DNA from: Ophioceras dolichostomum
Taxonomy: Eukaryota; Ascomycota; Sordariomycetes; Magnaporthales; Ophioceraceae
Length of the DNA: 64,000 nt
NCBI GenBank assembly: GCA_003049485.1
Contig: PYST01000049.1
Coordinates: forward strand, 100,904 to 164,903
Reading direction: 5' to 3'
Below, one piece after another: positions 59,505 through 64,000 of this stretch. Numbering within the stretch: the first letter of the stretch is position 1; the number at the start of each line of letters is the position of its first letter. The translations under genes and the position numbers were made by a program. The notes beneath the pieces were generated by a model. The model worked only from the letters and a program-made list of their open reading frames with translations. It ran no database searches and was not told the DNA's origin.

Positions 59505-60449
59505 AATGTGGTTCGCTTGTGGAAGAAGATGAGAAGAACCCAGGTACCTAGAGGTAGTTTGGTCTTCTCGACTAGTGAATGTGTTACTTGTGGGTTCGGG
59601 TCCTGCCTGGGCTGGTGCTGGTCGAGCTGGGTGCACGTGTACATAATGATGAACATGACGTCGTTTCCTCTGTTCCAAAATTCCTCGTACATGCAAGCAG
59701 TATTATTGGACGAGAGGAAGGAGGAGGAGAGGCTAGGCACACCATATCCGTCCATCCTTCCATCTGTTTGCATGTCTGTCTAGGTATCCGTCTGTGGGGA
59801 CGGTCTGCATCTCCTGGACTCCTCAAGTCCGACGGAATTCGAATCTGGGTCTCGTCTGTCGTTGGCAGCAAACACAAACCTTGGCATACACGGATGAGGC
59901 AAACGTTGCGAGCTGCATTCAATGAATGCTTGGGTCCTGCTAGGCCGAATGCGGTTTTGGCGCGCATATATCGATCATTATGTGTAGGGCGTATTGCTCG
60001 TGATATTTTTTTGGCCAGAATTGTTGTCTTCCCCATATCTGCAGTCGCTGTACTCGTTCAATTACCAGCCCTGGTGATTCATACTAGACCTATATTCAAT
60101 GAATCTATTATTACCAGAGCTACCATGAAAAAAGGGGAAAACCCGAGCAGAGAAAGAGCCTAGTCTACCCTCTCTTGACTTCCAGAAGTACAGATTGGCG
60201 AGGAGTAGTTGTCGTCTCTCTAGTCTGTCAAGTACCGAAGTCACGTTCGTTCATATATTAGGTCAGGGCGAACTGGTGGACAGTATTGCGTCGACTATCT
60301 GAGTTTCCATATAGTCACGCGCCGTGTGCTGCTGCAACAACAGATTGCTGCTGTACGCATTCTATATCAGCAATTTGCCATCGTTGTCAAAGTGGTCCTG
60401 CCTTCCAATGCTATCCCAAGAGCCTTGGGCTTCGTGCCCGCTCTGGTAT
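59505..60449. other. Intergenic region between convergent genes
   Basis: This holds the 3' ends of the three-repeat protein and of RTA1 copy B. It is A/T-richer near 59980-60130. No gene was recognised. Confidence 0.5.
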
Positions 60450-61840
60450 CTATCGGTGGCTCTCGGACTGCTGGTCGAGGTTGTAGTAGGGTGTGCTGCC
60501 CGCGTTTGCACTCCGAGGCATGTAGTTGTTGCTCTGAGCTGACACAACCGAGGAAGAGTGACCATGCTGCGTCTGCGGTTCGAACTTATTCCGCGAGGGC
60601 GATTGCTGCGTGAGTTCGACGGCAGAGAGGGTGTTGTTGTCGCTGATGGCCGTGGATTTGGGGTTGTGGCCCTTGCCCATCTGCGGGAAGAAGAAGGTTG
60701 GGGAGATGATGGTGAGGACTGCAACTGCTAGGGAGATCATACTGCGAAGCGTAGGGTGAAATCTATGTCAGTCGAAGTACTGCAGGAGTCGGTAGAGCTG
60801 TGAATGAGGGAATGGAAGGAAGGCTAGGTAGACTTCCTCGACCGGCAACTTACAGTCCCTCAAGTATGATGAAGCTGATCTCGTCCTGCATGACCTCGCC
60901 CCCATATCCGCTCTGCAGCTCGGCGATACGGTACACGCAGCGGACCCAGATGAGCAAGTACGCGGTGATGATGCCCCTAACGAAGAGGCGGAACTTCTTG
61001 TCGGTGAAGACCTGCCAGCCTGGGTTGCCGGGCGACTGGTTCTGGGACTGGTTGTAGTGTCTGCGCGTGCGGATCCAGAAGTCGATGAGCATGATCCCGA
61101 AGATGGTGAGCACCGATACCTGAAGGACTACGCCGGCGAGCATGAGGTGATTGCCCGTTTCGGTCTGCTCCTTGGACTTCTGCTGCGAGGCCAGGACGGC
61201 GCCGATCACCTGCATGATTAAGCAAAGGACGTCGCCGATGAGGAAGATCGGGCTGTAGAGGCTCGGGCGGATGCGTGACAGGTGCCTGCCGAGGGCCAGT
61301 GATAGGTGCTTGAGGGTCAGGTAGATGGAGATGCAGCAAATGGTCGGGGCGAGGATGATGGTGACGAGCTGGATCGTCATGGGCGTCCTGTTGAAAGGGT
61401 TGTGGCCCAAGTAGACTCGGGCAACATATCCTGTTTTGGTGTAGAGAGCGTGGTTCGGTCAGTTCAGTCAGTTCGCTAAGGTACCTACCTGGGTAGGTTT
61501 GGACATGATTCCGCTCTTTTGGCGTTTCCTTTTCTCCTTTGGTCATCCCCTCGAGTTGTTTGTCGTAGCCACCGAAGGAGTACAACGCACCTATGGTTTC
61601 CATGATGGATGACACGAAGATGATCAACGAGTACGACCACGTCCGGCCCTTGATGCCAATGCCCAAAGCGACGCAACCAAAAAGCCCAAACCAAGCGGCG
61701 AAGATGGCGTTGGCGTAGAGGTTGGGCTCGTAGCCGTACGCCGAGGCCTCGATCGGACAGTACGGACCAACGTCTTTGCAGTCCCGGGGACTCCACCCCT
61801 CGGGAAAGCCGGTCTTGTTAACGTTCGCGCCAACTCCCAT
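60450..61840 (-). CDS. RTA1-family seven-TM membrane protein (copy B)
   Basis: Three exons (61840-61591, 61430-60854, 60741-60450) encode 372 residues. The start at 61840 has good context (aaaATGgg). The N-terminal segment has CPIEASAYGYEPNLYANAIF, followed by seven hydrophobic helices. Family signatures are GIGIKGRTW, the helix-3 element ETIG-YVARVYLGHNPFN (restored by the first splice), APTICCISIYLTLKHL, LSRIRPSLYSPIF and LIWVRCVYRIAELQSGYGG. A long polar Ser/Gln/Asn-rich C-terminal tail follows the last helix. RTA1-type proteins act in fungal plasma membranes in lipid export and stress resistance. Compared with copy A, it lacks the second intron and has a much longer tail, but it shares the position of the last intron. 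Introns are 160 and 112 bp with consensus sites. Confidence 0.92.
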
Positions 61841-63476
61841 TTTGGCGGCTGGGTTGGCTTTCGTAGAGAGTCGGGTCGAGACTTGAGGCTGCAGCGTCAA
61901 CAACGACGTTTGGCAACCTCCGTTCACGTCTCTATTCCAGCCAGCCGGCGAGTGAATGCTGCAACTAGTAATGTTTAAATGCTCAGGGACACTCCGAGAA
62001 TAAGACCGAGAAAAGAATTCAAGACTAAATTGCAACGGGACGCCTGGCCGATATGGCGGTGGTTGGATTTGGACCGGGGCGACAGGGCTGTCACTGGTCA
62101 GCTCGATGGGACGTGATCTGTCTTATCTGGCGGCGGTTGTGTTGCCCACCAGCCCACTATGTCGCCCATATTCCTATCTCTTACGGACCGTAACCGGCCC
62201 CCGGTCCAGCTCTATCCCAGCCCGCATCACCGCACTATGGGTTGTTGGTCTGTGTCACAGGATGGCTCCTGGTATGCAGGCGGTTAGGCGAGCCAGCAAG
62301 GCAAACTGGTGCCCCAAACCTGCTGGGTGCCGCATCTTGGTAGCGGTTGGATGACGCGTCCTTAGCAATTCTGTGATGAGTGTTATCATTTCAGGATTTT
62401 TCAGCCAGGCACTGGAAGATCGTTCCAGGGATTATCGTAAAAGCACTTGCCGTCCGACCGCATCATGCTGCCGTGGGAACGACTGGAGGTTACACCTGGG
62501 GCGCGGAGCGGCTGTCGGCCCCCTTTTTTTTCGGCATGGGCCCCCCGATCTCCCCGGCTACGGGCGACTTTTCTCTCTTGTACCAACAGCGATTGGAAAA
62601 TGAGAGGAGCTCGTGCGTCACTTTCCAGGCCAATAATGGGAAAGTGACCATGCAAAGCTCCTTGATGGGTTTCGCTCTGACGCGTGTGCGTTGGGGCTGA
62701 GTAAATTTTATTTTTTTTCTTTTGATCCAGTAAGGAGCACCGGCCAAACTTCTGGCTTGGCGGCCAGAAAAGGATCATTTCGGGTCCGATTCGACGGGTT
62801 AGAGCCCGAATCGGTTGTTCGGGAAGGATTATCCGTATCGGATACTCAAGCTTCCCCGGAGAATCTCCAGGCACTCGGCCGAGCTTAAACATCCTCTCGG
62901 TCGAACCCTCGAAGCCGGTTATTTAACTACTTACTCTCGCTCCAGTTCATCTTTGTTCGATAGAAGGAACCACGGTCGTAATTCATTAGATTCATATATA
63001 ATGCCCCAGGTTCTGGTAGTCCAATCCATCCCCTGATGCCCTTGGCTTGGCGGCACTCAGCTCTCGCCAGGCTTGTGGTCGTGCTCCGAATTCCGAACTC
63101 CGTTCGATATCGATGACGGACAATGAACATCATGTACCCACTTGCGACGAGCCCCTGCCGACGGCCTGAACTACCCACGCTAAGAAAGAAGAAAGTATAT
63201 ATTTATATTTTTAGGGCGACGAAGTCGGACTCTGCACCTCCTCGTGGTGTCGCCTGGAAACTCAGTTCGCTGAGGCCAAGCAGAGACGCAACCAGCCTTT
63301 GGCAAGCTACGGTACGTAGGTACCCCTTTGGAGGTCTGCGAGATTGGGGCCCTCGCCACCTCGCAGAGGAGCTACCTACTTCCTCTACAGGCCAGGCGGA
63401 GGAACAAAAGGTTGGCGGCGAAAAACTTGCGTTACCGGGAGATAGGGCAGACGAAGTCAACTACGAGTTGTCCCTG
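61841..63476. other. Intergenic region
   Basis: The left part is the promoter of RTA1 copy B. Further right there is no supportable gene. A CCTA/TAGG element (gtaggtaccc) lies near 63315-63324. Confidence 0.45.
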
Positions 63477-63709
63477 TATAACAGTACGAGGGCTTTTAAG
63501 CTCCCCAGTTATCTATATCTAGGAGGACGCTATGGGTTTCTGAGGTTGTTTTTCCGCGGTTTCGTGGTTTTTTCCTCAGTACTAAATCTTGTNTATAACA
63601 GTACGAGGGCTTTTAAGCTCCCCAGTTATCTATATCTAGGAGGACGCTATGGGTTTCTGAGGTTGTTTTTCCGCGGTTTCGTGGTTTTTTCCTCAGTACT
63701 AAATCTTGT
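63477..63709 (+). repeat. 116-bp perfect duplication around a single N
   Basis: Positions 63477-63592 are repeated base for base at 63594-63709 with one N (63593) between them. An exact duplication joined by an N is what an assembler produces when two overlapping contig ends are abutted rather than merged. The real genome probably has one copy. Confidence 0.9.
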
Positions 63710-64000
63710 GAGCCTCAGCCGACAATGGTTCGGGGTAGGGTTTAGGGCAAATGCGCTTGGAATAGTGGGCCAAACACCTCCGAGGACGATACTTGAAATA
63801 GCCAAGGCCGACAAAGGTCTTCATAAGCTCTAAGCTTGCATAGGACCTTTAAATAAACGAGAGAGAGAGAAAAAAAAAAAGAAGAAAGTCTCCCAGGACC
63901 CAGCGCGGTCAATCCTTCCTTGTACATACCACTTCTTGGCAAGCTGCTGTTAGTGCAGCCCACCAAACCACCACATAATCTCTTAACACACACATTACTC
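63710..64000. other. Window end, no gene recognised
   Basis: The stretch includes an (AG)n/A-rich run at about 63858-63888. No protein of recognisable character is present up to the window end. Confidence 0.4.

Noticed and set aside
59825..59845. tRNA T-loop-like GAATTCGAATCTGG
   Set aside because: No flanking stems form a cloverleaf; chance match.
1..64000. CRISPR arrays, rRNA genes, intact transposons
   Set aside because: No regularly spaced repeats, no rRNA-like sequence, and no transposase or reverse-transcriptase motifs were seen on either strand.

Overview
The window is nuclear DNA from a filamentous ascomycete (Pezizomycotina), most likely a Sordariomycete. Genes contain short GT-AG introns of about 50-340 bp with CTAAC/CTGAC-type branch points. 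Coding exons are GC-rich, promoters and leaders are pyrimidine-rich, and recognisable fungal-specific genes are present: the osmosensor SHO1, the DASH kinetochore subunit SPC19, two RTA1-family membrane proteins, a heme-thiolate peroxygenase and a membrane-anchored GH3 glucosidase. CCTA/TAGG tetranucleotide clusters recur between genes.

Layout. 1-4.9 kb: a secreted FMN-dependent alpha-hydroxy-acid dehydrogenase and a broken M20-type peptidase. 4.9-12.9 kb: about 8 kb with no supportable gene, ending in the long leader of SHO1. 12.9-20.3 kb: SHO1, SPC19 and an NB-ARC/TPR (NLR-like) gene that has lost its Walker B region and carries three in-frame TAG codons of the kind made by repeat-induced point mutation (RIP). 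20.3-22.9 kb: a gene fragment running into a poly-C assembly gap. 22.9-29.3 kb: the GH3 glucosidase, a doubtful small gene and a DUF6594-like membrane protein. 29.3-34.6 kb: gene-poor DNA with strong hairpins and a second, start-less copy of the fragment at 21.3 kb. 34.6-46.8 kb: a low-complexity protein of unknown role, a 1977-residue protein with an NLR-type N-terminal helical domain, and an F-box gene whose F-box is broken by a 5-bp tandem duplication. 50-61.8 kb: two RTA1 genes enclosing a small two-helix protein, the peroxygenase and a secreted three-repeat protein. The last 2 kb hold an assembly-type 116-bp duplication around a single N.

No CRISPR, rRNA, convincing tRNA or intact transposon was seen. 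There is no obvious biosynthetic cluster. The coherent themes are fungal innate-immunity-type (NLR/HeLo-like) genes in various stages of decay, and a 12-kb stretch of membrane and secreted proteins at the right. Gene models were built by hand from splice signals and reading-frame continuity. All multi-exon models given as CDS close in frame, but none was checked against transcripts or databases.
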